From Pedobacter planticolens (GTDB lineage: Bacteria; Bacteroidota; Bacteroidia; Sphingobacteriales; Sphingobacteriaceae), in the NCBI RefSeq assembly GCF_014172375.1, contig NZ_WNXD01000002.1, positions 1,550,001 to 1,614,000 on the forward strand: a stretch of DNA of 64,000 bases, read 5' to 3'. The notes under the pieces were generated by a model. That model did not search any database and had not been told where the DNA came from. It was given only the letters and a program-made list of their open reading frames with translations. Made by a program: the position numbers and the translations under genes. Each line of letters begins with the position of its first letter. Position 1 is the stretch's first letter. Below are positions 45,964 to 54,667 of this stretch, piece by piece.

Positions 45964-46070
45964 TGGAGTAGATTAATATTTAGTTTACAACAATTTAAAT
46001 AGGGATGAATTAGATGTTATAACTACAATATTAACGATAATAAGAGATTAATTGAAGTAAAGGGTAAGAT

Positions 46071-46751
46071 TTATAAAATTCGTAAACAATCACTGTATGT
46101 TGCACCTATAGGGATAATTTGTTCGCCTATCCAAACTTGCGAGCGATCATACTTGTTAATTTTATCTTTTGCAATAATAAAGGCTCTATGCGTACGAATA
46201 AATTGTTTATTTGGTAAAAGGTCAGTCAATTCATTTATAGTAATTCTAGAACTTAATAATTTTCCGTTGGATAAATGAATTTGTGTATAATTTCCAGAGG
46301 CTTCGATGTATAAAATATCAGATAAAAGTACTTTTATCTGCTCATAACCATCTTTTATAAAAATAAAATCAGCTTTGCTTTCTGGTGTTTGATTGCGTAA
46401 ATCGAAAAGTTCTTTTGCTTTGTTGCAGGCCTTTAAAAACCTGGATAATGAAAAAGGTTTTAACAAATAATCAACAGCATCAAGTTCAAAACTTTGTACC
46501 GCATGTTCGCTATACGCTGTGGTAAAAATTACCATTGGCGGTTTACTCAACGTTTTTAAGAAATCAATTCCGCTGATATCAGGCATTTTAATATCCAAAA
46601 AAATCAAATCAACTTTGTTTTGTTGCAAATACGTAATCGCCTCAAAAGCGTTGGTAAAACGAGCGTTTAATTCAATAAAAGGCACTTTGCTAGCATGTGC
46701 CGCAACTATATCTAAAGCTATTGGTTCATCATCTATTGCAATTGCAATCAT
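46071..46751 (-). CDS. LytTR-family response regulator
   Basis: The 226-residue protein has a receiver (about 1-118; IAIDDEPIA, phospho-acceptor Asp in LIFLDIKMPDISG, Lys in YLLKPF). A LytTR DNA-binding domain follows (about 128-224; FIFIKDGYEQIKV, ILYIEASGNYTQIHL and FIRTHRAFIIAKDKI). It is the natural partner of the LytS-type kinase encoded at 47257-48762 on the same strand. In most Bacteroidota loci the two genes are adjacent; here a GIY-YIG nuclease gene and repeats separate them by about 500 bp, which could uncouple their transcription. Confidence 0.93.
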   Translation of the reverse strand: MIAIAIDDEPIALDIVAAHASKVPFIELNARFTNAFEAITYLQQNKVDLIFLDIKMPDISGIDFLKTLSKPPMVIFTTAYSEHAVQSFELDAVDYLLKPFSLSRFLKACNKAKELFDLRNQTPESKADFIFIKDGYEQIKVLLSDILYIEASGNYTQIHLSNGKLLSSRITINELTDLLPNKQFIRTHRAFIIAKDKINKYDRSQVWIGEQIIPIGATYSDCLRIL

Positions 46752-46765
46752 TTACAGTTAGGTTG

Positions 46766-46791
46766 TTAGGCTGAGCGTAGTCGAAGCCTAA
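46766..46791. repeat. Palindromic repeat at the 3' end of the GIY-YIG gene
   Basis: TTAGGCTGAGCGTAGTCGAAGCCTAA is a hairpin (stem TTAGGCT / AGCCTAA). It contains the core CTGAGCGTAGTCGAAG (46771-46786), found in inverted orientation at 47123-47138. The nuclease gene's TAG stop codon (46788-46790, minus strand) lies inside this repeat. Confidence 0.8.
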
Positions 46792-47105
46792 GGTTTAGTA
46801 TAATTAGTATGGGTTGTATCATTTTTACAAATAGATAATTCTTTTAGTTTCTCCCAATTATCATTAATAATTGCTTCTTTCTTTTTTCTCGACCAACCTT
46901 TAACTTGTTTCTCAAAATCTATTGCTTGATTTACGTCTGGAAAATTCTCACAGAACACCAAAGATAAAGGTCTTATTTTATATGTATAACAGGTTATATT
47001 TTCTCCATTTTGATGCTCAAATAATCTCCTGTCTATATCATTCGTAATTCCAGTGTAATAGGAGCCATCACTACATTTTAAAATATAAACTGAATATAAT
47101 TTCAT
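46788..47105 (-). CDS. Single-domain GIY-YIG endonuclease
   Basis: This 105-residue protein is almost entirely one GIY-YIG nuclease domain of the short UPF0213/YhbQ type. It shows YSVYILKCSDGSYYTGITND (GIY replaced by VYI, YIG by YTG), then the catalytic Arg in DIDRRLFEHQNG and a late Glu in IDFEKQVKGWSRKKKEAI. Stand-alone members cut DNA, but their cellular roles are poorly known. The gene is bracketed by inverted 16-bp copies of CTGAGCGTAGTCGAAG and supplies its stop codon from one of them. It lies between a LytS-type kinase and its regulator. It may be part of a small mobile or repeat-associated element. Confidence 0.88.
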   Translation of the reverse strand: MKLYSVYILKCSDGSYYTGITNDIDRRLFEHQNGENITCYTYKIRPLSLVFCENFPDVNQAIDFEKQVKGWSRKKKEAIINDNWEKLKELSICKNDTTHTNYTKP

Positions 47106-47119
47106 TTACCTGTTAACTA

Positions 47120-47245
47120 GCGCTTCGACTACGCTCAGCGTGACATTGTGTTATAATAGTTGTGAATATAATTAAAAGAGTGTCATCCTGAGCGTAGTCG
47201 AAGGACTTTTTATTTAACCTCACTTCGACTACGCTCAGTGTGACA
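47120..47245. repeat. Three copies of the TGTCA-n4-TGAGCGTAGTCGAAG repeat upstream of the GIY-YIG gene
   Basis: Copies lie at 47120-47144 and 47221-47245 (both reversed: CTTCGACTACGCTCAG core) and at 47181-47205 (forward: TGTCATCCTGAGCGTAGTCG). Together with the copy at 46766-46791 they form an inverted arrangement around the nuclease gene. The family resembles REP-type intergenic palindromes; a relative lies at 18407-18455. Confidence 0.8.
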
Positions 47246-47256
47246 GATGTAAAAAA

Positions 47257-48762
47257 CTACAACTGAATAGTTAAATGAATAAAAAACTCTTTAGCGCTTT
47301 CACGGATAATTAACTCGTGCTTTCCAGGGTATAATAAAGCCAAACGTTGTTTTACATTTACTAAACCAATTCCGCTTTTTAATTTTTCAGGATCGTTATC
47401 TGGTTTAATATGAATGCTGTTGTGTACATCGAAATACAACGTGTTTTCTTTAGTTTGTAGAGTTACTTTGATATGCGATGGCTGCTGCAAACTAATACCA
47501 TGTTTAAACGCGTTTTCTACAAAAGGGATTAACAACATCGGCGCTATTTGTAAATTATTTAATTGTTCATCAATTTGAGTTTCGATTACAATATCAGCAG
47601 ATCTTGATGTTCTTAGTTTTTGGAGTGAAATATAGTTTTCTAAATAATCTACATCTCTCGTTAGGGAAATTTTATCCTGTACGTTTTCATGCAACATAAA
47701 GCGCATCATATCTCCTAATTTTTGTATTCCCTCGCCAGTTCGTTCTGCATTTTCTTGTAAAGCTGTACCATACAAAGTATTTAGTGCATTGAATAAAAAG
47801 TGTGGGTTAATTTGCGATTGTAAGAAACTTAAAGAAGCATCAGATTTTCCTAATTCGGTTCTTAAAGTAGTAAGCTCATTTGTATTTGTTAATCGTCTTT
47901 TATATAAATACCAAGCCAATGGTGCGCTAATAAATAATTGGGTGGGTAAATGAAATAAAAACACAACTAAAACGCCTTCAGGTCTTGGATAAAAAAAGAA
48001 CATCGAAATAAAGCTCATCGGCACTGCCAAAAGAAGGCTGATGAAAAATACTTGCCAAAAATAGGGCTTGAATTTTTTGCCTTGAGCATAAATTAAAGGA
48101 AGCAAATAATAGATGGAATAAATGATAATGCCAATGGTGGAAAAAATAACCAATGTCCATATAATAATGATTTCAAATGGTGATCTTGTTGTTAACCATA
48201 ATAACATTCCAACAAACCAAAATGCTAATCCAACGCCAATATCTAACCTCATTTGATTTTGACTTTGCGTATTCTTATCCTTGTTTTCAATCATATAAAT
48301 GATAAACGCTTTGCCGCAAGAATAGGCTGATATTAAGATGATTAGCCAAATAGCATAACTAAAACTGCTAAAGAAAATACGATTATAAGCTTGTTGCAAA
48401 GTGTCATATCGGACTAGCTCATAAGCTTCGGAATACGTGTTACACACGCCACTAACTAGTCCAATAAATAAAATTGAAATTAAGATTAAGCTATAATTAA
48501 GAATTTCGTTTTTCTTTTGAATAATTGAAGGAACAATACAAAAATTGAGCAGTAAGAAAGTGAAATAAATAATAGAAATTCTAAAAATGCCAGGTACAAA
48601 GTAATGTGAAAAATAGGAAAAGGGAACTTTTGCTTCTCGAAAAGAATAATAGTCAAAATCGTGATTTCTATTGCTCGTATTAGAAATGAGTACGATGATA
48701 GCAAAAGCATATAGTATCGTCGCTATCCAGAATTCGGCCTTTTGTAAATCTTTTAATTTCAT
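47257..48762 (-). CDS. LytS-type membrane sensor histidine kinase
   Basis: The 501-residue protein has about eight membrane segments in its first 285 residues (for example 13-30, 52-72, 82-104 and 128-150). The His_kinase domain (PF06580 type) follows, with LSFLQSQINPHFLFNALNTL (His at about residue 324). HATPase_c has MLLIPFVENAFKHGI and GIGLVNVKQRL. This class signals to LytTR regulators, here the protein encoded at 46071-46751. There is no extracytoplasmic domain, so the signal may be sensed within the membrane. A repeat-bracketed GIY-YIG gene separates it from its partner. Confidence 0.92.
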   Translation of the reverse strand: MKLKDLQKAEFWIATILYAFAIIVLISNTSNRNHDFDYYSFREAKVPFSYFSHYFVPGIFRISIIYFTFLLLNFCIVPSIIQKKNEILNYSLILISILFIGLVSGVCNTYSEAYELVRYDTLQQAYNRIFFSSFSYAIWLIILISAYSCGKAFIIYMIENKDKNTQSQNQMRLDIGVGLAFWFVGMLLWLTTRSPFEIIIIWTLVIFSTIGIIIYSIYYLLPLIYAQGKKFKPYFWQVFFISLLLAVPMSFISMFFFYPRPEGVLVVFLFHLPTQLFISAPLAWYLYKRRLTNTNELTTLRTELGKSDASLSFLQSQINPHFLFNALNTLYGTALQENAERTGEGIQKLGDMMRFMLHENVQDKISLTRDVDYLENYISLQKLRTSRSADIVIETQIDEQLNNLQIAPMLLIPFVENAFKHGISLQQPSHIKVTLQTKENTLYFDVHNSIHIKPDNDPEKLKSGIGLVNVKQRLALLYPGKHELIIRESAKEFFIHLTIQL

Positions 48763-48992
48763 AATTGTTAGTTTGATAGCGCAATTTTAAGAACTACAAA
48801 TCTATCGATTATAAAAATGTGATAAACCACTTTAAAAATGTGACCAATAGGTTGTGTGTTGCGTGTTATGAGTTGCAGGTTTGGATTGTGAGCAAAATTT
48901 TTATAGAAATATAATGTAATAACTTAAACTTGCAATGGTTTTATGAATCAAACCCCATAACTCGCAACATACAACTCACAACAATAACACAG

Positions 48993-49340
48993 ATGAAACT
49001 TTACGGTATCCCAAATTGCAATACAGTTAAAAAAGCACAAGATTGGCTAAAAGCAAATCAAATTGATTTCAAATTTCATAATTTCAAAAAGGATGGAGTA
49101 ACCGCCAAACAATTAACAGAATGGTTTAACACGTTTGGCTGGGAAAAAGTAATCAACAAAAATGGATTAACGTTTAAGAAATTAAGTAAAGAAGAACAAT
49201 CAGAAATTAATTCTGCAGATAAAGCAATAACCTATTTAATGCAAAACACGAGCGCCATTAAACGACCAATTGTAGAACAAAATGGCAATCCAATTCTCAT
49301 CGGTTTTACTGAAGATAATTATACTGAGAAACTAAAATAG
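48993..49340 (+). CDS. ArsC/Spx-family thioredoxin-like protein
   Basis: This 115-residue protein has the ArsC/Spx/YffB fold, seen in MKLYGIPNCNTVKKAQDWL with a single Cys9, then INKNGLTFKKL and the late motif AIKRPIVEQNGNPILIGF. Only one Cys of the CxxC motif is present, as in YffB and glutathione-dependent ArsC-like reductases. It lacks the triad of Arg residues needed to call it an arsenate reductase with confidence. A role in thiol redox reactions or as a regulator is likely. The frame is open to 48930, but the ATG at 48993 begins the beta strand that starts all members of the family. Confidence 0.85.
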   Translation: MKLYGIPNCNTVKKAQDWLKANQIDFKFHNFKKDGVTAKQLTEWFNTFGWEKVINKNGLTFKKLSKEEQSEINSADKAITYLMQNTSAIKRPIVEQNGNPILIGFTEDNYTEKLK

Positions 49341-49425
49341 TTCATCAATTGTTGGTTAATGCAGTTCATTCTGTTAAATTTTGTTAAATAGCGAAGCTTC
49401 AAGCAAAAGAGCTTTAAATTTGAGT

Positions 49426-50151
49426 ATGCTTAAAAAGTTAATTTTGTTACTATTACTAATTGCTCCGATTAAAATATGGGCACAAAATAATACCCTAACT
49501 GGAAATATTTTTGATAACGATAATAGAAGTACAGCTTTACAAGGAGCATCAATAAAAAATTTAAATACAAAAGCTTTAGTGCTGGCAGATAAAGATGGTC
49601 ATTTTGCTATTACTGCAAAAATTGGCGATTTAATCTCTTTCGGGATGGTCGGTTTTCAGACAGATACTGTGTACTTAACTAATCTTTTCCCTAAAAATGT
49701 ATACCTCAGAGCGCAGGTAAATAATTTAAACACAGTTGATATTAATGGTACAAAAGTTTCTCCTATGTTGGGCAACTTGGGTAATCCAGATAATAAAGCG
49801 CCAACGCACCAATTAGATTATAGCAAAGAAAAAGGAGGTTTACGTCTTAATTTAGGTTATGGTAAATGGCGCAAAGAACAATTGAAAATTCAAGAATTGC
49901 AGCAGCAAGAGCAATATCAAGACGAAATTACCAAAAATTTTAATGAGCAAACTATCAAAAGCACAGTAAAATTTGAAGGGTCAGACATAAGGAATTTCAT
50001 AGATTTATTTCATCCAACAGTTGATCAAGTTAAAGCCGAAAGACCTTTTAACTATACGTATTATATCGTAAAGGCATACCATGCTTGGCTAAAATTACCT
50101 CAAGATCAAAGAAAACTTCCTCCATTAATTAAACTTAAGACAAGTAATTAA
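49426..50151 (+). CDS. Exported carboxypeptidase-regulatory-like domain protein
   Basis: The 241-residue protein has a signal peptide (MLKKLILLLLLIAPIKIWAQ) and an N-terminal CarboxypepD_reg-like beta domain (about 24-105, with GASIKNLNTKALVLADKDG). A helical Gln/Glu-rich C-terminal part (about 130-240) has no recognised fold. Similar proteins are widespread in Bacteroidota as periplasmic or outer-membrane-associated proteins of unknown role; the domain is the same as that before TonB plugs, but no barrel follows. A TTG at 49381 would add 15 residues; the ATG at 49426 opens the signal peptide. The M1 peptidase gene follows 77 nt later. Confidence 0.75.
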   Translation: MLKKLILLLLLIAPIKIWAQNNTLTGNIFDNDNRSTALQGASIKNLNTKALVLADKDGHFAITAKIGDLISFGMVGFQTDTVYLTNLFPKNVYLRAQVNNLNTVDINGTKVSPMLGNLGNPDNKAPTHQLDYSKEKGGLRLNLGYGKWRKEQLKIQELQQQEQYQDEITKNFNEQTIKSTVKFEGSDIRNFIDLFHPTVDQVKAERPFNYTYYIVKAYHAWLKLPQDQRKLPPLIKLKTSN

Positions 50152-50228
50152 TTAACGGAGTAACAATATTGAGTATATATTTGAATTTATTCAATTAGCT
50201 TTTACCTTTAGCACAAAAAACAATTAAC

Positions 50229-52490
50229 ATGCTTAAATTTATAACTAAACCCTTTTTATGTGCGGTGGTTATTAGTGCGTGTAGCCTTACCAGCTTTGCA
50301 CAACAACCAGCAACTACAGCAACACCACCCGCAACAAACTACGTTCCTGCAGATGCATTCGGACCATTATTTTACACGCAAAATGGAAATGAATTTCGTT
50401 CGGCAAATGGCGCACCTAGTGCTAAATACTGGCAAAACAGAGTAGATTACAATATCACTGCCAATCTTGATGAGACCAAGAACATGGTTAGCGGAACAGT
50501 AACACTTACATATAAAAATAATAGCCCAGATAAATTACCCTATTTATGGTTGCAATTAGATCAAAACACATTTAAAGAAACTTCACGCGGTGCCATGATT
50601 ACACCTGCACGTAGTCGTTATGGTGCGCAAGGCGAAAAATTTGAAGGTGGTTACAAAATCCAAAACATTAGCGTTTCGCAAAAAGCTGCAGCTGTAAAAT
50701 TCACTTCAATTGTTGAAGATACACGTATGCAAATTCGTTTAGATCAGCCAATGGCTGCTTATGGCGATATTATCACTATTAAAATGGATTATTCTTACAT
50801 TCTTCCAAAAGAAGGATCGGATAGAACAGGTCATTTAACAACAAAAAACGGAGAAATTTTTGCAATTGCGCAATGGTTTCCACGTATGTGTGTGTATGAT
50901 GATGTGATAGGATGGAATACGTTACCTTATTGGGGTGGTGGTGAGTTTTATTGCGAATATGGCGATATAAACTATGCAATTACTGCACCAGCAAGCCATA
51001 TTGTAATGGGCTCGGGAGAATTGTTGAATCCACAAGAAGTATTTACAGCAGAACAATTAAAAAGATGGAATGCTGCAAAATTAAGTGATGCAACAGTTCA
51101 TATTCGTTCAGAAGCTGAGGTTTTAGACCCTAAATCTCGCCCTGCAAAAGATAAATTAACTTGGAAATTTAAAATTACAAACGCACGTGATGCGGCTTGG
51201 GCTTCTTCAAAAGCTTTTGTGTTAGATGCGGCTCGCATTAATTTCCCTAGCGGAAGAAAAGGGTTAGCAGTTTCTGCACATCCAGTAGAAAGTAATGGTG
51301 TAGATAGTTATGGTCGTGGAGTTGAATATGTAAAATCTACGATTGAGCATTATTCAAAAATGTGGTATGAATATCCTTATCCAATGGCGGTTAACGTAGC
51401 TACAAATATTGGTGGTATGGAATATCCTGGTATTGTTTTTTGCGGTTGGACTGCTAAAAAAGGTGGCGCTTGGGGTGTAATTGATCATGAATTTGGTCAC
51501 TCTTGGTTCCCAATGATTGTTGGTTCTAATGAACGTAAATACGGTTGGATGGATGAAGGTTTCAATACTTTTATTAACGGTATCTCTTCTCAAAACTTTA
51601 ACAATGGCGAGTATAAACAACGTCCAGCAGATATGAACCGCATTGGTAAATCTTCAATTGGTAATCCAGCTTTAGAAAACATCATGTTAATGCCAGATGG
51701 AATGGCAGAAAGAAACATTGGTGTGAATTTATACAGCAAACCAGGTTGGGGCTTAAATATTTTAAGAGATCAGATTTTAGGTAAAGATCGCTTTGATTAT
51801 GCCTTTAGACAATACATTAAAAATTGGGCGTTTAAACATCCAACTCCGTTTGATTTCTTCCGTTCGATGGAAAATGGAGCTGGCGAAGATTTAGCTTGGT
51901 TCTGGAGAAGTTGGTTCTTAAACAACTGGAAAATGGATCAAGGTTTAGGAGATGTTAAACCAGTAATGATAGAAGGAAAATTGACAGGCTATACTATTCA
52001 AGTGAAAAACTTAGAGAAAATGCCAATGCCTATCATTTTACAAATTAAATCGAAAAGCGGTAAAACAGAAATTGTTAAAGTTCCTGTTGATGTATGGATG
52101 AAAAATACAACTTGGTTGGTTCGTTATCCTACAACTGAAGAAATTACAGAAGTAACTTTAGATCCAGAAAAAGTATTGCCAGATGGAAATCCTGATAATA
52201 ACAAATGGGTTTCTGATGGAGTGGCTATTTCAACAACTCCACCAGCAAATTTAGATGTGTTTGTAGGTACTTATTCTTCTGCAGAAGCACCTGTTAAAAT
52301 TGTAATCGCTAAAGTTGATGGTAAATTAACTGCTAAAATTGGAGGAAGTCCAGTATTTCCGCTAACTTTTGCAAGTGGTACTAAATTTGTTCAAGAGGCA
52401 AATGCTTTGGATTTTGATTTTAATGCAGCTAAAAATGAACTTACGTTTGGAGCGCAAGGTCAGAGTTTTGTTTTAACAAAAGAGAAATAA
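50229..52490 (+). CDS. M1-family zinc metallopeptidase, exported
   Basis: The 753-residue protein has a signal peptide ending near SFAQ (residue 24). An N-terminal beta-sheet domain of the leukotriene-A4-hydrolase/aminopeptidase-N type follows. The catalytic domain has [10 protein letters not shown] (the GxMEN exopeptidase motif in a Tyr variant) and HEFGHSW with zinc ligands His420 and His424; Glu443 in MDEGFNTF is the third ligand. The replaced Asn in GGMEY is typical of many Bacteroidota members. It should release N-terminal residues from peptides in the periplasm. The last 80 residues form a small extra beta domain ([19 protein letters not shown]). A strong terminator follows. Confidence 0.93.
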   Translation: MLKFITKPFLCAVVISACSLTSFAQQPATTATPPATNYVPADAFGPLFYTQNGNEFRSANGAPSAKYWQNRVDYNITANLDETKNMVSGTVTLTYKNNSPDKLPYLWLQLDQNTFKETSRGAMITPARSRYGAQGEKFEGGYKIQNISVSQKAAAVKFTSIVEDTRMQIRLDQPMAAYGDIITIKMDYSYILPKEGSDRTGHLTTKNGEIFAIAQWFPRMCVYDDVIGWNTLPYWGGGEFYCEYGDINYAITAPASHIVMGSGELLNPQEVFTAEQLKRWNAAKLSDATVHIRSEAEVLDPKSRPAKDKLTWKFKITNARDAAWASSKAFVLDAARINFPSGRKGLAVSAHPVESNGVDSYGRGVEYVKSTIEHYSKMWYEYPYPMAVNVATNIGGMEYPGIVFCGWTAKKGGAWGVIDHEFGHSWFPMIVGSNERKYGWMDEGFNTFINGISSQNFNNGEYKQRPADMNRIGKSSIGNPALENIMLMPDGMAERNIGVNLYSKPGWGLNILRDQILGKDRFDYAFRQYIKNWAFKHPTPFDFFRSMENGAGEDLAWFWRSWFLNNWKMDQGLGDVKPVMIEGKLTGYTIQVKNLEKMPMPIILQIKSKSGKTEIVKVPVDVWMKNTTWLVRYPTTEEITEVTLDPEKVLPDGNPDNNKWVSDGVAISTTPPANLDVFVGTYSSAEAPVKIVIAKVDGKLTAKIGGSPVFPLTFASGTKFVQEANALDFDFNAAKNELTFGAQGQSFVLTKEK

Positions 52491-52507
52491 TTAATTTAAG
52501 TTTCTAT

Positions 52508-52550
52508 AAAAAGGTGTAAGGATTAGGCAACTAAACCTTACACCTTTTTT
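52508..52550 (+). terminator. Terminator after the M1 peptidase gene
   Basis: AAAAAGGTGTAAGG pairs with CCTTACACCTTTTT around a 14-nt loop and is followed by a T-run. Confidence 0.9.
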
Positions 52551-52568
52551 GCTTTCAGCATAAACTAT

Positions 52569-52576
52569 TATCTTTG
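52569..52576 (+). promoter_or_regulatory. TAnnTTTG box before the VF530-family gene
   Basis: TATCTTTG ends 5 nt before the ATG at 52582, so transcription would start at or next to the start codon. This implies a leaderless or nearly leaderless mRNA. Confidence 0.5.
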
Positions 52577-52581
52577 TTTCA

Positions 52582-52803
52582 ATGGCAATACAAGAACAAA
52601 AAAATAATCCATTACACGGTTTAACGCTAGAGTTTATCGTAAAGCAATTATTTTTCCATTATGGATGGGAAGAGCTTGGAAATTTGGTTAAGATTGCTTG
52701 TTTCAAAAATGATCCATCTTTAAAATCGAGCTTAAAATTTTTACGTAAAACGGATTGGGCTAGAAAGAAAGTGGAGAAATTGTACCTTAATACTTTTCAT
52801 TAA
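52582..52803 (+). CDS. VF530/DUF2132 family small protein
   Basis: The 73-residue protein matches the VF530 (DUF2132) family over nearly all its length. The motifs are [25 protein letters not shown], then [28 protein letters not shown] (given in two parts by family layout: CFKNDPS and [13 protein letters not shown]). It is a small helical bundle with some likeness to DNA-binding folds; the cellular role is unknown. There is no signal peptide. It lies 13 nt before a ThuA-domain gene, so the two may be co-transcribed from the box at 52569. Confidence 0.9.
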   Translation: MAIQEQKNNPLHGLTLEFIVKQLFFHYGWEELGNLVKIACFKNDPSLKSSLKFLRKTDWARKKVEKLYLNTFH

Positions 52804-52816
52804 TTAGCAAATCATC

Positions 52817-53551
52817 ATGAAATTCCGATTAAACATAATCTTACTTTTGTTATGCACTCTATGTTTTGGTTTTAAAATCGAAAAGAAAAAAGCAGCAAAG
52901 AAACCAGTTATCCTTGTTTTCTCCTTAACCAAAGGATATCACCATGCTTCAATAGCGGATGGAATTATTGCTCTAAAAAAATTAGGCTTAGAGAACAGAT
53001 TTGATGTGGATACCACCACAAATGTGAATTTATTTACTCCAGAAAATCTGAAAAAATATAAGGTGCTTGTATTTTTAAGCCCAACAGGAAGTAATGTTTT
53101 TAATGATGAACAAAAAGCTGCTTTTAAACAATACATTAACAATGGTGGTGGTTTTGTGGGTATTCATGCTGCAAGCGATTGTAATTATGAATGGGAATGG
53201 TATGGCAAAATGGTCGGTGGTTTTTTTGAAAGTCATCCAAAAGTGCAAGACGCAAAATTGAATATCATCGAACCTAAAAATAAAATAGTAAAAGGCTTAC
53301 CTCAAACCTGGCTACATAAAGATGAATGGTATAATTTTAAATCTTTTAACCCAACAGTTAAGGTATTACTTAAAGTAGATGAAACTTCGTATCAAGGTGG
53401 TACTATGAAAAACGATCACCCTATTAGTTGGTATCACGAGTTTGATGGAGGTAAGGTGTTTTATACTGCACTTGGCCATACTAAAGAGTGTTATACAGAC
53501 CCATTATTTCTGCAACATTTGCTTGCTGGCATGAAATGGGCAATGAAATAA
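52817..53551 (+). CDS. ThuA-domain protein, exported
   Basis: The 244-residue protein has an N-terminal hydrophobic export segment (about 4-19) and a ThuA (trehalose-utilisation-like) domain of the class I glutamine-amidotransferase fold. Landmarks are VFSLTKGYHHASIADG, KYKVLVFLSPTG, YINNGGGFVGIHAASD, WYGKMVGGFFESHP, HPISWYHEFDGGKVFYTALGH and LLAGMKWAM. ThuA proteins are linked to sugar metabolism and are often exported in Bacteroidota, where some act on modified disaccharides. The exact reaction is not known from the sequence. It follows the VF530-family gene closely. Confidence 0.87.
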   Translation: MKFRLNIILLLLCTLCFGFKIEKKKAAKKPVILVFSLTKGYHHASIADGIIALKKLGLENRFDVDTTTNVNLFTPENLKKYKVLVFLSPTGSNVFNDEQKAAFKQYINNGGGFVGIHAASDCNYEWEWYGKMVGGFFESHPKVQDAKLNIIEPKNKIVKGLPQTWLHKDEWYNFKSFNPTVKVLLKVDETSYQGGTMKNDHPISWYHEFDGGKVFYTALGHTKECYTDPLFLQHLLAGMKWAMK

Positions 53552-53661
53552 TCCAGCTTGCAGTTATCAATTTTCAGTTAAGTAAACTTCACATAATCTT
53601 CATTTTAGATATAGAATTTAGTAGTGTTAAACGATTTTAATAATCACTAAATCATAAAAAA

Positions 53662-53850
53662 ATGAAAGCAATTAAAGTTTTAATGATCGCCCTAGTAGCA
53701 GCATTTACAGTAAATACAGTAAGCGCACAAACTACACCTGCAAAACCAGCTGCAAAAACAGAAAAACCAGCAGCTAAACATGTAAAAAAAGCACATAAGC
53801 ATGGACATAAAAAACATGCCGCTAAAAAAGTTGCAGCAGTTAAAAAATAA
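53662..53850 (+). CDS. Secreted Lys/Ala/His-rich small protein, copy A
   Basis: The 62-residue protein has a signal peptide (MKAIKVLMIALVAAFTVNTV, cleavage after SAQ). The mature tail of about 38 residues is made nearly only of Lys, Ala, Pro and His (for example KHVKKAHKHGHKKHAAKK). It is a recent tandem duplicate of the gene at 54018: the signal peptides are identical and the upstream DNA is also similar, while the tails have diverged. The mature peptide is very basic, like a histone H1 tail, and could bind DNA, polyanions or, through His, metal ions outside the cell. A strong terminator follows. No family is recognised. Confidence 0.7.
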   Translation: MKAIKVLMIALVAAFTVNTVSAQTTPAKPAAKTEKPAAKHVKKAHKHGHKKHAAKKVAAVKK

Positions 53851-53869
53851 GTAATAGATAACTGTTATT

Positions 53870-53908
53870 AAAAAGCCCTTTGGTATCGCTTACCAAAGGG
53901 CTTTTTTT
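53870..53908 (+). terminator. Terminator after Lys/Ala-rich copy A
   Basis: The stem AAAAAGCCCTTTGGTA / TACCAAAGGGCTTTTT with a 5-nt loop and long T-run is a very strong intrinsic terminator. Confidence 0.92.
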
Positions 53909-54017
53909 GTATCCTCAAAATTTTAGAAGAGAAACTTCCAATGTTCATTAAATCTTCATCTTGTATTTGGAATTTAGTACTGTTAACTAATTATAACAAT
54001 CACAAAATCATAAAAAA

Positions 54018-54218
54018 ATGAAAGCAATTAAAGTTCTAATGATCGCCCTAGTAGCAGCATTTACAGTAAACACAGTAAGCGCACAAACTGCACCAGCTAA
54101 ACCAGCTGCAAAAACTGTTAAAGTAGCTAAAGTTGAGAAAAAAGCAGATACTACTTCTGCAAAAAAAGCAGCTAAAAAAGCAAAAAAAGTAGCTAAAAAA
54201 GCTGCGACTAAAAAATAG
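54018..54218 (+). CDS. Secreted Lys/Ala-rich small protein, copy B
   Basis: This 66-residue paralogue of copy A has the same first 23 residues (signal peptide to SAQT). Its tail is built of AKKAAKKAKKVAKKAATKK-type repeats with one acidic/Thr break (EKKADTTSAKK). It lacks the His residues of copy A. The KKAxKK pattern is typical of histone H1-like and HU-tail sequences, but the signal peptide sends it out of the cytoplasm. Its own terminator follows at 54241. The duplication includes about 60 bp of upstream DNA, so both copies probably share a promoter type. Confidence 0.7.
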   Translation: MKAIKVLMIALVAAFTVNTVSAQTAPAKPAAKTVKVAKVEKKADTTSAKKAAKKAKKVAKKAATKK

Positions 54219-54240
54219 TCAATAATTAAGTTTTGTTTAT

Positions 54241-54277
54241 AAAACTCTCTGGCATGTATATGCTGGGGAGTTTTTTT
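54241..54277. terminator. Terminator after Lys/Ala-rich copy B
   Basis: AAAACTC...TGGCAT pairs with ATGCTGG...GAGTTTT around GTAT, followed by seven T residues. It touches the stop of the convergent MmcQ/YjbR gene and may serve both directions. Confidence 0.75.
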
Positions 54278-54614
54278 ATGCTTTGTAATTTTCAGTAAGC
54301 TTATAGGGAGCCACATTACAATAAGCCGTGGTTAATGCATCAGTAAATAAATCAAGCCGAATTTTAGCTAAATTGAAAAAAGTTGCACCTCTTTTACCCC
54401 ATTTATTTGGTACAGGAGAAATAATACTAGTATCGAAAGCTGAAAAAACAGATTGATTTATTGGAGATAACATCAAACAAGCTAAATTTTTCTTCGCATC
54501 ATAAGTAGCAAATATTTTTTTGCCTACGCGAAAAGAAGTTTTATCAAAATGTGGTTGCTCACTCGTTTCTGGAAAACTTAAAGCAATTTTTCGCATCGTT
54601 TCTAAAGTTACCAT
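54276..54614 (-). CDS. MmcQ/YjbR family protein
   Basis: The 112-residue protein fits the MmcQ/YjbR family. It begins METMRKIALSFPETSEQPHFDKTSFRVGKKIFA-like (motifs ALSFPETSEQPHF and SFRVGKKIFAT), followed by KWGKRGATFFNLAKIR and LTTAYCNVAPYKL near the end. The fold is related to CyaY/TetR-like two-layer domains, and some members bind DNA weakly; the role is unknown. There is no signal peptide. It is convergent with the Lys/Ala-rich gene and is followed in the same direction as the SnoaL-like gene 53 nt upstream. Confidence 0.85.
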   Translation of the reverse strand: MVTLETMRKIALSFPETSEQPHFDKTSFRVGKKIFATYDAKKNLACLMLSPINQSVFSAFDTSIISPVPNKWGKRGATFFNLAKIRLDLFTDALTTAYCNVAPYKLTENYKA

Positions 54615-54667
54615 GATTTAAAATTAGATATTAATTCCGCAATGAGTTAAACTTTGTATTAGCTGTT

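Noticed and set aside
48841..48990. Inverted similarity between GTTGTGTGTTGCGTGTTATG and the region near 48956
   Set aside because: The match is imperfect and made of low-complexity TTG/GTT words, too weak to call a repeat element.
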